Source: Glandiceps talaboti
Lineage: Eukaryota > Hemichordata > Enteropneusta > Spengelidae
Reading direction: 5' to 3'
NCBI RefSeq assembly: GCF_964340395.1
Contig: NC_135557.1
Coordinates: 1,341,646 to 1,405,645 of the forward strand
Length of the DNA stretch: 64,000 nt
The notes beneath the pieces are model-generated. The model did not search any database. It was not told the DNA's origin and saw only the letters and a list, made by a program, of their open reading frames with translations. A program made the position numbers and the translations under genes. Position 1 is the stretch's first letter; every line of letters starts with the position of its first letter. Shown in pieces: positions 1 through 63,296 of this stretch.

Positions 1-3000
1 TAGTCTATCTTAGAATCACTCACACCTAGTCAGTACATAGTATATCTTAGAATCACTCACACCTAGTCAGTACAGTCTATCTTAGAATCACTAACACCTA
101 GTCAGTACATAGTCTATCTTAGAATCACTCACACCTAGTCAGTACAGTCTATCTTAGAATCACTCACACCTAGTCAATACATAGTCTATCTTAGAATCAC
201 TCACACCTAGTCAGTACATAGTCTATCTTAGAATCACTCACACCTAGTCAATACCTAGTCTATATTAGAATCACTCACACCTACCGAGTCAGTACCTAGT
301 CTATCTTAGAATCACTCACACCTAGTCAGTACATAGTCTATCTTAGAATCACTCACACCTAGTCAATACATAGTCTATCTTAGAATCACTCACACCTAGT
401 CAGTACATAGTCTCTCTTAGAATCACTCACACCTAGTCAATACATAGTCTATCTTAGAATCACTCACACCTAGTCAGTACATAGTCTATCTTAGAATCAC
501 TCACACCTAGTCAATACATAGTCTATATTAGAATCACTCACACCTACCGAGTCAGTACATAGTATATCTTAGAATAACTCACACCTAGTCAGTACATAGT
601 CTATCTTAGAATCACTCACACCTAGTCAATACAGTCTATCTTAGAATCACTCACACCTAGTCAATACATAGTCTATCTTAGAATCACTCACACCTAGTCA
701 GTACATAGTCTATCTTAGAATCACTCACACCTAGTCAGTACATAGTCTATCTTAGAATCACTCACACCTAGTCAGTACATAGTCTATCTTAGAATCACTC
801 ACACCTAGTCAGTACATAGTCTATCTTAGAATCACTCACACCTAGTCAATACATAGTCTATCTTAGAATCACTCACACCTAGTCAATACATAGTCTATTT
901 TAGAATCACTCACACCTTGTCAGTACATAGTCTATCTTAGAATCACTCACACCTAGTCAGTACATAGTCTATCTTAGAATCACTCACACCTAGTCAGTAC
1001 AGTCTATCTTAGAATCACTCACACCTAGTCAGTACAGTCTATCTTAGAATCACTCACACCTAGTCAGTACATAGTCTATCTTAGAATCACTCACACCTAG
1101 TCAATACATAGTCTATCTTAGAATCACTCACACCTAGTCAGTACATAGTCTATCTTAGAATCACTCACACCTAGTCAGTACATAGTCTATCTTAGAATCA
1201 CTCACCCCTAGTCAGTACATAGTCTATCTTAGAATCACTCACACCTAGTCAATACATAGTCTATCTTAGAATCACTCACACCTAGTCAGTACATAGTCTA
1301 TCTTAGAATCACTCACCCCTAGTCAGTACATAGTCTATCTTAGAATCACTCACCCCTAGTCAGTACATAGTCTATCTTAGAATCACTCACACCTAGTCAA
1401 TACATAGTCTATCTTAGAATCACTCACACCTAGTCAGTAGTCTATCTTAGAATCACTCACACCTAGTCAGTACATAGTCTATCTTAGAATCACTCACACC
1501 TAGTCAGTACATAGTCTATCTTACAATCACTCACACCTAGTCAGTACATAGTCTATCTTAGAATCACTCACACCTAGTCAATACATAGTCTATCTTAGAA
1601 TCACTCACACCTAGTCTGTACAGTCTATCTTAGAAATACTCACACCTAGTCAGTACATAGTCTATCTTAGAATCACTCACACCTAGTCAGTACATAGTCT
1701 ATCTTAGAATCACTCACACCTAGTCAGTACATAGTCTATCTTAGAATCACTCACACCTAGTCAGTACATAGTCTATCTTAGAATCACTCACACTCAGTCA
1801 GCACAGTCTATCTTAGAATCACTCACACCTAGTCAGTACATAGTCTATCTTAGAATCACTCACACCTAGTCAGTACATAGTCTATCTTAGAATCACTCAC
1901 ACCTAGTCAATACATAGTCTATCTTAGAATCACTCACACCTAGTCAGTACATAGTCTATCTTAGAATCACTCACACCTAGTCAGTACATAGTATATCTTA
2001 GAATCACTCACACCTAGTCAGTACAGTCTATCTTAGAATCACTAACACCTAGTCAGTACATAGTCTATCTTAGAATCACTCACACCTAGTCAGTACAGTC
2101 TATCTTAGAATCACTCACACCTAGTCAATACATAGTCTATCTTAGAATCACTCACACCTAGTCAGTACATAGTCTATCTTAGAATCACTCACACCTAGTC
2201 AATACCTAGTCTATATTAGAATCACTCACACCTACCGAGTCAGTACCTAGTCTATCTTAGAATCACTCACACCTAGTCAGTACATAGTCTATCTTAGAAT
2301 CACTCACACCTAGTCAATACATAGTCTATCTTAGAATCACTCACACCTAGTCAGTACATAGTCTCTCTTAGAATCACTCACACCTAGTCAATACATAGTC
2401 TATCTTAGAATCACTCACACCTAGTCAGTACATAGTCTATCTTAGAATCACTCACACCTAGTCAATACATAGTCTATATTAGAATCACTCACACCTACCG
2501 AGTCAGTACATAGTATATCTTAGAATAACTCACACCTAGTCAGTACATAGTCTATCTTAGAATCACTCACACCTAGTCAATACAGTCTATCTTAGAATCA
2601 CTCACACCTAGTCAATACATAGTCTATCTTAGAATCACTCACACCTAGTCAGTACATAGTCTATCTTAGAAATACTCACACCTAGTCAGTACATAGTCTA
2701 TCTTAGAATTGCTCACACCTAGTCAGTACATAGTCTATCTTAGAATCACTCACACCTAGTCAGCACAGTCTATCTTAGAATCACTCACACCTAGTCAGTA
2801 CATAGTCTATCTTAGAATCACTCACACCTAGTCAGTACATAGTCTATCTTAGAATCACTCACACCTAGTCAATACCTAGTCTATCTTAGAATCACTCACA
2901 CCTAGTCAATACATAGTCTATCTTAGAATCACTTACACCTAGTCAATACCTAGTCTATCTTAGAATCACTCACACCTAGTCAATACAGTCTATCTTAGAA

Positions 3001-6000
3001 TCACTCACACCTAGTCAGTACATAGTCTATCTTAGAATCACTCACACCTAGTTAATACATAGTCTATCTTAGAATCACTCACACCTAGTCAATACATAGT
3101 CTATCTTAGAATCACTCACACCTAGTCAATACCTAGTCTATCTTAGAATCACTCACACCTACCGAGTCAGTACCTAGTCTATCTTAGAATCACTCACACC
3201 TAGTCAGTACATAGTCTATCTTAGAATCACTCACACCTAGTCAATACATAGTCTATCTTAGAATCACTCACACCTAGTCAATACAGTCTATCTTAGAATC
3301 ACTCACACCTAGTCAATACATAGTCTATCTTAGAATCACTCACACCTAGTCAATACATAGTCTATATTAGAATCACTCACACCTAGTCAGTACATAGTCT
3401 ATCTTAGAATCACTCACACCTAGTCAGTACTTAGTCTATCTTAGAATCACTCACACCTAGTCAGTACATAGTCTATCTTAGAATCACTCACACTTAGTCA
3501 GTACATAGTCTATCTTAGAATCACTCACACCTAGTCAGTACATAGTCTATCTTAGAATCACTCACACCTAGTCAATACATAGTCTATATTAGAATCACTC
3601 ACACCTAGTCAGTACATAGTCTATCTTAGAATCACTCACACCTAGTCAATACATAGTCTATCTTAGAATCACTCACACCTAGTCAGTACATAGTCTATCT
3701 AGAATCACTCACACCTAGTCAGTACATAGTCTATCTTAGAATCACTCACACCTAGTCAATACATAGTCTATCTTAGAATCACTCACACCTAGTCAGTACA
3801 TAGTCTATCTTAGAATCACTCACACCTAGTCAATACCTAGTCTATCTTAGAATCACTCACACCTAGTCAGTACATAGTCTATCTTAGAATCACTCACACC
3901 TAGTCAATACCTAGTCTATCTTAGAATCACTCACACCTAGTCAGTACATAGTCTATCTTAGAATCACTCACACCTAGTCAGTACTTAGTCTATCTTAGAA
4001 TCACTCACACCTAGTCAGTACTTAGTCTATCTTAGAATCACTCACACCTAGTCAGTACAGTCTATCTTAGAATCACTCACACCTAGTCTGTACAGTCTAT
4101 CTTAGAATCACTCACACCTAGTCAGTACATAGTCTATCTTAGAATCACTCACACCTAGTCAATACATAGTCTATCTTAGAATCACTCACACCTAGTCAAT
4201 ACATAGTCTATCTTAGAATCACTCACACCTAGTCAGTACATAGTCTATCTTAGAATCACTCACACCTAGTCAGTACATAGTCTATCTTAGAATCACTCAC
4301 ACCTAGTCAGTACAGTCTATCTTAGAATCACTCACACCTAGTCAATACATAGTCTATCTTAGAATCACTCACACCTAGTCAATACATAGTCTATCTTAGA
4401 ATCACTCACACCTAGTCAGTACATAGTCTATCTTAGAATCACTCACACCTAGTAAATACATAGCTATCTTAGAATCACTCACACCTAGTCAATACATAGT
4501 CTATCTTAGAATCACTCACACCTAGTCAGTACATAGTCTATCTTAGAATCACTCACACCTAGTCAATACATAGTCTATCTTAGAATCACTCACACCTAGT
4601 CAGTACATAGTCTATCTTAGAATCACTCACCCCTAGTCAGTACATAGTCTATCTTAGAATCACTCACACCTAGTCAATACAGTCTATCTAGAATCACTCA
4701 CACCTACCGAGTCAGTACCTAGTCTATCTTAGAATCACTCACACCTAGTCAGTACATAGTCTATCTTAGAATCACTCACACCTAGTCAATACATAGTCTA
4801 TCTTAGAATCACTCACACCTAGTCAATACAGTCTATCTTAGAATCACTCACACCTAGTCAATACATAGTCTATCTTAGAATCACTCACACCTAGTCAATA
4901 CATAGTCTATCTTAGAATCACTCACACCTAGTCAATACATAGTCTATATTAGAATCACTCACACCTAGTCAGTACATAGTCTATCTTAGAATCACTCACA
5001 CCTAGTCAGTACTTAGTCTATCTTAGAATCACTCACACCTAGTCAGTACATAGTCTATCTTAGAATCACTCACACTTAGTCAGTACATAGTCTATCTTAG
5101 AATCACTCACACCTAGTCAGTACATAGTCTATCTTAGAATCACTCACACCTAGTCAATACATAGTCTATATTAGAATCACTCACACCTAGTCAGTACATA
5201 GTCTATCTTAGAATCACTCACACCTAGTCAATACATAGTCTATCTTAGAATCACTCACACCTAGTCAGTACATAGTCTATCTAGAATCACTCACACCTAG
5301 TCAGTACATAGTCTATCTTAGAATCACTCACACCTAGTCAATACATAGTCTATCTTAGAATCACTCACACCTAGTCAGTACATAGTCTATCTTAGAATCA
5401 CTCACACCTAGTCAATACCTAGTCTATCTTAGAATCACTCACACCTAGTCAGTACATAGTCTATCTTAGAATCACTCACACCTAGTCAATACCTAGTCTA
5501 TCTTAGAATCACTCACACCTAGTCAGTACATAGTCTATCTTAGAATCACTCACACCTAGTCAGTACTTAGTCTATCTTAGAATCACTCACACCTAGTCAG
5601 TACTTAGTCTATCTTAGAATCACTCACACCTAGTCAGTACAGTCTATCTTAGAATCACTCACACCTAGTCTGTACAGTCTATCTTAGAATCACTCACACC
5701 TAGTCAGTACATAGTCTATCTTAGAATCACTCACACCTAGTCAATACATAGTCTATCTTAGAATCACTCACACCTAGTCAATACATAGTCTATCTTAGAA
5801 TCACTCACACCTAGTCAGTACATAGTCTATCTTAGAATCACTCACACCTAGTCAGTACATAGTCTATCTTAGAATCACTCACACCTAGTCAGTACAGTCT
5901 ATCTTAGAATCACTCACACCTAGTCAATACATAGTCTATCTTAGAATCACTCACACCTAGTCAATACATAGTCTATCTTAGAATCACTCACACCTAGTCA

Positions 6001-6930
6001 GTACATAGTCTATCTTAGAATCACTCACACCTAGTAAATACATAGCTATCTTAGAATCACTCACACCTAGTCAATACATAGTCTATCTTAGAATCACTCA
6101 CACCTAGTCAGTACATAGTCTATCTTAGAATCACTCACACCTAGTCAATACATAGTCTATCTTAGAATCACTCACACCTAGTCAGTACATAGTCTATCTT
6201 AGAATCACTCACCCCTAGTCAGTACATAGTCTATCTTAGAATCACTCACACCTAGTCAATACAGTCTATCTAGAATCACTCACACCTAGTCAGTACTTAG
6301 TCTATCTTAGAATCACTCACACCTAGTCAGTACATAGTCTATCTTAGAATCACTCACACCTAGTCAATACATAGTCTATCTTAGAATCACTCACACCTAG
6401 TCAATACATAGTCTATCTTAGAATCACTCACACCTAGTCAATACATAGTCTATCTTAGAATCACTCACACCTAGTCAATACATAGTCTATCTTAGAATCA
6501 CTCACACCTAGTCAGTACATAGTCTATCTTAGAATCACTCACACTTAGTCAGTACATAGTCTATCTTAGAATCACTCACACCTAGTCAATACAGTCTATC
6601 TTAGAATCACTCACACCTAGTCAATACATAGCTATCTTAGAATCACTCACACCTAGTCAGTACATAGTCTATCTTAGAATCACTCACACCTAGTCAATAC
6701 ATAGTCTATCTTAGAATCACTCACACCTAGTCAGTACATAGTCTATCTTAGAATCACTCACACCTAGTCAATACATAGTCTATCTTTGAATCACTCACAC
6801 CTAGTCAGTACATAGTCTATCTTAGAATCACTCACACCTAGTCAGTACATAGTCTATCTTAGAATCACTCACACCTAGTCAGTACATAGTCTATCTTAGA
6901 ATTACTCACACCTAGTCAGTACATAGTCTA
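1..6930. repeat. 37-bp satellite array, about 187 copies
   Basis: Tandem copies of a 37-bp unit containing TCTATCTTAGAATCACTCAC and CCTAGTCAGTACATAG. Variants are 35 bp (ACAGTC for ACATAGTC) or carry a 5-bp insertion (CTACCGAGTC). Large blocks recur: about 38-660 is repeated at an offset of 1951 bp, and about 3161-4700 at offsets of 1545-1582 bp, differing by one unit. The array runs off the left edge and ends abruptly at 6930. No gene is present. Confidence 0.98.
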
Positions 6931-7189
6931 ACACAAACTGTAATCAATTTGTAACTTTGTGTTATCTGTGTATGTACATGTACCTGGTATTATAAGAATA
7001 TGTTAATTAAATATAAATGATAAATCCAAGTCAGATTATTCACCACTTACTGAACCTTTTTTTTCCCAGTTAGGACCATGGTTGGCTGTAGAAATCCCTG
7101 ATATGATTACCAGGGGAGTTGTTCAACATAAAGATGATAAAAACAATTGAGAGAAGACGTAAATAATTTCACAACGTTCAATTTTATTT

Positions 7190-7895
<706 letters not shown>

Positions 7896-8709
7896 CATGC
7901 CATTGGTGCTCATTTTAATTATGCCTTTCAATGGCTTAAATATAATGTAGTCGTCATTCCCAGATATGTATTTGATGGTTGGTTATCATAGTGACAGGCA
8001 GTGATATACACACCAGCAGGAACTACAACACTATGTTCAGGATAAAAACAGTTAGTGAATAGTTAGCAAAGGTTGCCATGGCTGTCCTGCAAATGCGAAA
8101 TGTGATAATCATACATTTGAATGTAAAATCTTGTAATAATTTGAAGTAATGTTAGATTAAGGTATTTGTTAATCAAGGTGAAGTAGATAATTGGATTATA
8201 CCAATGAAGGTATATCAGGAAACCTTGACAAGATGTTTCTTTACTGTGATCTGGTGCCAACATAAATGAAATGAACTTTGACCTGTAACCTAGCTGTAAC
8301 AGTATCTGTACATGTGGTTTGACACTAGTCTTTCAAATTCACGTCAACAGATGAAACTCAATACTTTGAACTCTCTTGGTGAAATTAGTAAGAAAAAATA
8401 TAACAATGTTTATTAACAGTACATTAAAGGGAAGGTCCAATCAACTACATTTGCACCTTTAGATAGCTTATCTTTGTGTATTTAATTGATATGTATGTGA
8501 AGTTTTAGAAATAAAATGAAACATAATAAAGTTATGTGACTTTGACATGTCAAAATTCTGCTATGTTGAGTCTCATTGTGTGCCGCCATTTTGGGAACTG
8601 TGCTACAAAGGATGCTGGGAAAACTCCATGCTTGTGATGTCATATCATCCTAAATGTCCACTGGCACCTAGATCTAGGTGTGTGTAGTAGCTGTTCATCA
8701 TTGACAAAC

Positions 8710-8859
8710 ATGCCAAGGTGTAAATGTAACGGATGTAGTAATCATTTTCAGCACAATGGTAAATTATTTTCACCATATCTGATCCACAGAGACACCCAGT
8801 ATTGTGGAAAATTTGGCTGCAAACTGATTTATCCAGTCATATCCATCTTCAAATTCTAA
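8710..8859 (+). pseudogene. Short Cys-rich ORF, possible transposon gene fragment
   Basis: A 49-codon frame beginning MPRCKCNGCSNHFQHNGKLF and ending at TAA after FKF. The opening Cys/His pattern recalls the start of zinc-binding DNA-binding domains (THAP-like), but the remainder does not match. The preceding DNA (8580-8640) has a promoter-like GCCGCCATTTTGGGA. Probably a decayed transposon fragment; function not assigned. 8430-9130 holds nothing else I recognise. Confidence 0.2.
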
Positions 8860-10039
8860 CATCCAATCACTCCCTTCCTTATACATATCTTTCATCACAT
8901 GATCTTTCCCTTATAAGTATGCATGGCAGGCTAGTTTGGCAGACGTGCAGACATGGCCACTATGGTAACTTTTGTGAGTATACTTGCAGGTTAGTTCATA
9001 CTTTATCTCTCCAGTTACTTTATCATATGTACCTTACGTTTACTTTTACTGTTATTCTGAATTTTGTATCATAGTATTTATTGTAATTATTTAGTCCAGT
9101 CATTTTATGCAAAACCAGATTTAAACTGAATGCCTCCCGTAAGGGAATTACTAATTATGCAAATAACTCATTAAATTTTTAAAAACAATGGTAACAGGCT
9201 TTGTTTTTGGACAAGCGTGCTTTCTTAGGTTAATGTATGTAAGAGTGTATGATACTGCTTAATTACTGAATATCGTTCATTATTCAAAATACTCATTAAA
9301 GGTAAAAGTTGTAGCAACAAACTTCATAGGACAGGTGCGTATTAATATGGTCGATATATGCATCATATTATACGAAAATTGAAGCTTGCATTTTTAAGAT
9401 ACAACCTAGTTACCTAAAATCATTAATTATGCAAATTTTTCATTAAAACTGTAAGCTATACCAAAAGTTTTATAGGACATATCCGCTTTGTTATGGTTAA
9501 CATATGTACTAAATTGTATTGAAATCGAAGTATGCAGTCTTAAGATATAGCCTAATTACCGAAAATCATTAATTATGCAAATTATTCATTAACACTGTAA
9601 GGTACATCAACTAACTTTATAGGACATACACAATGTGTTATGGTTAATGTATGTACTGAATTGTATTGAAATTGAAGTATGTATTCTTAAGATATAGCCT
9701 AATTACCGAAAATCATTAATTATGCAAATTATTCATTAACACTGGAAAGTACATCAACAAACTTGATAGGACATATGTGTTTTCTTATGGTTAACGTATG
9801 TTCTAAATTATATTGAATTTGAAGTATGTATTCTTAAAGTGTACATGCAAAGGTTCATAATTTTTTTCATAATTATGTATATTTTGCCATAAAAATAAAG
9901 GAAATCGGGTTTGTAATAGTACTATATAATTCTAACACGAGAAATTGCGCGAAAAATGAGGCACTCTCGGCTCAGCCACAGAGCACCTTCAGGTAAGTAC
10001 CTCTCATTTGCATATGGATAGGACAGGATTTGGAACTTT

Positions 10040-10279
10040 ATGACGTCACTGCAGGAACACAAACACGTTCGTCAGTGTATCTTTACATGCAAAGCCATTA
10101 TGGTCGAACCAGAAGGTCAACTTCACAACCCGTTTTCGCCAGAACCCAACGTTGAATATTGGTCAGATTCCTCAAGTGTAGAGCAATACACTCCAGCATT
10201 AACATCTGATGGTGTGATTTTGCCAAATTCATTCGAACCGGCCGCTAGCAATAACGATAGTTCCTCTGGTAGTGAATGA
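10040..10279 (+). CDS. 79-aa ORF inside the TTAA element
   Basis: The ORF starts MTSLQEHK and ends SNNDSSSGSE with an acidic Ser-rich tail (VEYWSDSSSVEQ). A homologous ORF of identical length is at 53853-54092, differing at 14 of 79 residues by my count, without frameshift. An acidic N-terminus is common in piggyBac transposases, so it may be a leftover 5' part of one; it may equally be non-coding element DNA. Not identified. Confidence 0.3.
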   Translation: MTSLQEHKHVRQCIFTCKAIMVEPEGQLHNPFSPEPNVEYWSDSSSVEQYTPALTSDGVILPNSFEPAASNNDSSSGSE

Positions 10280-11276
10280 GTGAGGAAGGTGTGGTCAACC
10301 ACAGAGACTGAATGATACTGCTTTATAAGGTTTTTTTCCCGATGTAAATTTCACAGACAAATGTAGTCATGGCTAGTACACATCATATGTAATAGTATGC
10401 ATGTGTTTAAATATCCACTGTGCTAGTTTAGTGCTTGTTTTCTGACTATGCCTTGCTGTCTTGTACTGCAACATGGACCATCCACCATATTGTTTACGTC
10501 CTAGTGAAGCCGTATTGTTTACATAAAGTGAAGGCTGTTATCAGCGTCCTTTATATAACTATTCAATGGGTGGAAAACAGCTCCTGCAGACAATCTAATC
10601 GAAACGAAAATATCTAATATTTCTGTACCCATCGAACATACAGAGATCGGATGAGAATGGCTTCAAGAGTTCCCCATAATATTCTCTCAAGTTGTTCAAA
10701 TGTAGCATGTGTCGTAACAGTACATTCGATCTATGACCATTCAAAATCTACGCGAAAGTAGACCCACAAATTCGTTAGAGCAGAACGTTTTGTTTGATAA
10801 CCATCCCTCTTGAAAGCTATGTGTACACGTACTTTATTTCATTTTTTACTGCGTTCATTACCATCCACACAGTGACATGAAGTGGTTTCGTCTTCTTTCA
10901 AAGCACGGCCCATGTTCACTGAAGCCGGCCGTACTGTGGTGTATTGTGTATTGTCTCCGACCACTTTTGTTTGAGTTTTTGATGGACAGACATGTCTCAC
11001 GTTGTGGAAGCTGTTTGACCTGAGAGCGTGAAGCTTAGTGCTGACTGTACTTTGCTGTTGTTATCCACTTTTGACATGTGATTGGCATGACTTAGTAATT
11101 GTTCAGGTAGACAAAACAATGGAAACAAAAATAGCAACATTATAATGAGCGTTGCGTCTTTTTACTTTGATATAATTCCAACGATGTACATGTGATGTAT
11201 CACAATGAAAACGATCGACTCCCAGCAACATGAAAATCAAAACATACAATCGGACTACGCATTATTTCCAAAAAAA

Positions 11277-12472
11277 TACCGCCAATGGCGTTGTAGCACA
11301 ACTGTACAGTTTCTAAAAATGTTTATCCATATGGTAACAATAAGTGGCCATTTGTTGAATGGCTACCCAGTTGCCTATCCAACCATGTTGCTATCTTTAC
11401 GATACATGCTATCATTTGGCTGTTGCTATGGGCGTGGTCATGTTGTTAAATATATTTGCATACATTTCGTGCTTATTTGGCTGTTGCTATGGGCGTGGTC
11501 TTGTTGCTAGGCATATTTACATATATCTTTTGAATGTTTATTAAATTGTCTATTAATCCTGGTTGTTATCTTTGCAATATATGTGATCATTTGGCTGTTG
11601 CTATGGGCGTGGTCTTGTTGCTAGGCAAATTTACATACATATTTTGAATGTTTATTCAATTGTCTATTAATCCCTGTTGTTATCTTTGTGAAATACACGA
11701 CCATTTCGCTGTTGCTATGGGCGTGGTCATGGTTGCTAGGGTATTTACATACATTTTTTGAATGTTTACTCATTTGCCTACCAGATGATGTTGTCATTTG
11801 ACCAAAATATACTGCCATTTGGTCGTTGCTAAGGGCGTGGTCATGGTTGCTAGGGCCAATTTTGTCAAAATGTTTTGATGAAAATCTGCAGAATAACACT
11901 TTCAGAAACATCTCACCAAGTTTCAGACTCAGTGACCAAATAGTTTTTGAGATATAAGTTTTTGACCAAAAATGAACATTTTTACACCTAATTTGCATAT
12001 CACTCATGGACTCACTGTATGCTTAATATCTCTTCATCCATACATCCCTAGATACATTCTCATTAAATTTCAGCCCCATCTGCTCAGTACTTTTGGAATT
12101 ATAGATTTTTAACCCAAAAGACACATTTTTAGCCCTAATTTGCATATCACTGATGGTATCATCATGTCATGAACAACTCTTACTTTACACCCCCTTCAGA
12201 ATGTTCCGACCAAATTACGCACCAATCTGCCCAGTAGTTTCTGAGTTTAAGTTTTTTGACCAAAAATCACATTTTTTTACCCAAATCACAGACCTGTGAT
12301 GCGATCATTTTGATTTGAACAATTTCCCAACTAGACACCCAAGGTAATGGACCCACCAAATATCATGGCAATCGGTTCAGCAGTTTTTGACTTTAAGTTG
12401 TTTACACACACACACAGACAGACAGACGCCGGGCGATCCCTATAGCACTACTGAACAAGTTCAGTTGTGCTA
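11277..12472 (+). mobile_element. Family A element inserted into TTAA element copy 1
   Basis: Begins with CCGCCAATGGCG and TAGCACAACTG and ends TTCAGTTGTGCTA, giving terminal inversions of TAGCACAACTG. It has internal tandem copies of about 105-130 bp with GCTATGGGCGTGGTC and a tail containing ATCATGGCAATCGGTTCAGC, TTTACACACACA and CAGACAGA. It interrupts an A-rich site: the related copy at 54287-54305 reads straight through (TTTCCAAAAAATTGCTATC), and here AAAAAA flanks both sides. Confidence 0.7.
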
Positions 12473-13486
12473 AAAAAAGCTATCATACTCAAAATATTTT
12501 ATGAAGCTAACTTGCTTTCTTGAAAACATCATTTCAAATTATTTTTTTGTTTTCCTTTTTTTCGCTTTGATCATGGCTACACCGGTGGCATGGAGAACCC
12601 CGGCCCCGGTAACATTTACCGGCTTTCACTGTATGGCGTCACTGTCCAGTTTTTTATGCGTGGTTTCAACTGCCTCACCCATCATTACCTACTCAGTTAT
12701 ATCACTCGGAAATGTGTGGACGGTAATAGTTTCACTGTGGGTGCTGCCAACAAAACACCAAGGAACCATTGTTGTTGGAAAACTAAACTGGTACACCACA
12801 ATATGTACAGTTACAGATAATACTATATGGCAAGCGTAATTAGTAATTCATAAGTAAACATTACACAAAGGCTTAGAAGGCTTTTGTAACATGTGGGACC
12901 TCGACACCTTTCGTGAGCTGGTTGAGGTGCCGAAGTTAGTCGAAGCACAGGGGATTAAGGGGGCAAGTATTTTTGCGACTTTCTTGCCAATGCGCACAAT
13001 ATTTAGAGGTATGAATGCAGTTTCATTTATTTTAATGGCAAAATAAACATAATTACGAAAAAAATTATCAACCTTTGCATGTACACTTAAAGATATAGCC
13101 TAATTACCAAAAATCATTAATTATGCAAATTATTAATGCTGTAAGGTACATCAACAAATTTTATAGGACAAATGTATGTTGTTATGTTTAACGAATATAC
13201 TAAATTATATTGAAATTGAAGTATGCAGTCTTAAGATATTGCATAATTAGTTGATTTCATTAATATGCAAATTTCTCTAATTAAACATTAAAAGATCTGG
13301 CTCAAAACCTAATCAGGTCGAGCCATTACCCTAAAGATTATATATTCCAAATTTCATTGCAATTGAGCCAGTCGATTTTTAGAAAATGATGACACAGACA
13401 CACAGACAGACAGACAGACAGAGACGGACATACAGACACACAGACAGGCATTCCCCTTTTAATACTTCCCGTACCCTTACGGGAGG

Positions 13487-13967
13487 TAAAAATGGGTCAA
13501 CCCATCAACAGAATTTATTTTTTCACCACGTCTCAGAAATGTCTACATAATAACATATCAAAAGTCCTCCAAAATCCAAGTGGTGGAACAATGCCTAATT
13601 TGCATAAATCAAATATGGCCACCACTATTTTGTAGTTCATTACGATTGACCCTATTAACCATTACTTCCAGTCCATTTCAGAGTTTAAATATGTTCTAAA
13701 TAACTAATATTGCATAGTTGATTACGTTGATACAATTGTAAGTTGAAATTAAGGAATTTTATCAATCAAGATTTAATTTTTTGTTCAAATATTAAAATTC
13801 TTGTTTGAGTTCTGCAGCATTTTTTCCGCTTTTTTCAAGAGTTTGGCCATATTTGAACTGTTAAACCTGTAAATTCATAATGTTTGACTATTTCATCTCT
13901 TCCCCTTGTTAGGTTAATGGAAGAAGTTCAAAAAATTCATATTAAATGAAATCGACCTACTTACCCA
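13487..13967. other. No recognised feature
   Basis: AT-rich DNA without coding signals, tandem repeats or TIRs that I can see. Confidence 0.5.
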
Positions 13968-14240
13968 CTGATGGGATCATCATGTCATGAACAGTTCTTA
14001 ATCTAACACCTCTAAGAACATTCCAACCAAATTTCATTTTGATTTGAACAATTTCCCAACTAGAAACCCAAGGTAATACACCCACCAAATATCATGGCAA
14101 TTGGTCCAGTGGTTTTTGACTTTAAGTTGTTTACACACACACACACACACGCATGCACGCACGCACGCACACACACACACACATGCACATGCGCGCACAC
14201 GCACACACACACACTTTGCCATGCCTATAGCAATAAACTT
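13968..14240 (+). mobile_element. Family A tail fragment with CA-rich tract
   Basis: Matches the 3' tail of family A (CCAACTAGAAACCCAAGGTA, ATCATGGCAATTGGTCCAG, TTTAAGTTGTTTACACACAC) then a mixed CACG/CA tract 14132-14215. It lies just past the fibrillarin stop, in probable 3' UTR or flank. Confidence 0.65.
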
Positions 14241-14355
14241 CCATCTTCTCATTTTCTGTTTAAATTTTACTTTCACGATTCTTTTCTTTTCTTTTCCAAA
14301 ATACAAGACATTTTAAAATAAGAGAAATATGATAAAATGGTGGCAGCTATCATTT

Positions 14356-63179
<48,824 letters not shown>

Positions 63180-63296
63180 CTGTATACAAACAAATAATAA
63201 GCTAAAATTAACAATCCTGTAATAATAACGTAGAGAACCTAAAATTTCAATGTCTTTTTACTTTTAACTAAATACATAACTCTAATCTCAGACACA

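Larger units (their letters stand above)
9838..13086. mobile_element. TTAA-flanked (piggyBac-like) transposon, copy 1
   Basis: Bounded by TTAA at 9834-9837 and 13087-13090. Ends are long inverted repeats (about 65 bp) beginning GTGTACATGCAAAGG and continuing through TCATAATTATG-like and TTTTGCCAT segments. The flanks rejoin as ordinary host repeat (GTATTC-TTAA-GATATAGCC), so this is an insertion at a TTAA site as in piggyBac-type elements. Internal features are a 79-codon ORF at 10040 and a secondary insertion at 11277-12472. No complete transposase is visible, so it is probably non-autonomous. Confidence 0.7.
9133..13486. mobile_element. Dispersed repeat with CCTCCCGTAAGGG ends
   Basis: Starts CCTCCCGTAAGGG and ends CCCTTACGGGAGG, a 13-bp terminal inverted repeat. 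The body has tandem copies of about 115-120 bp containing CATTAATTATGCAAATTATT and GGACATA..TATGGTTAA. It carries a TTAA-flanked transposon inside and a CAGA microsatellite near 13390-13455. A second, related but shorter copy is at 53490-55393. Confidence 0.65.

Noticed and set aside
1-6930. CRISPR-like array
   Set aside because: Units are directly adjacent with no unique spacers, and the DNA is animal; it is a satellite.
10435-12839. Short plus-strand ORFs as host genes
   Set aside because: They lie inside the nested transposons and are not conserved as frames between copies.
13500-14355. Polyadenylation signal for fibrillarin
   Set aside because: A reverse-complement TTTATT occurs near 13514, over 800 bp from the stop and inside unassigned DNA; too weak to call.
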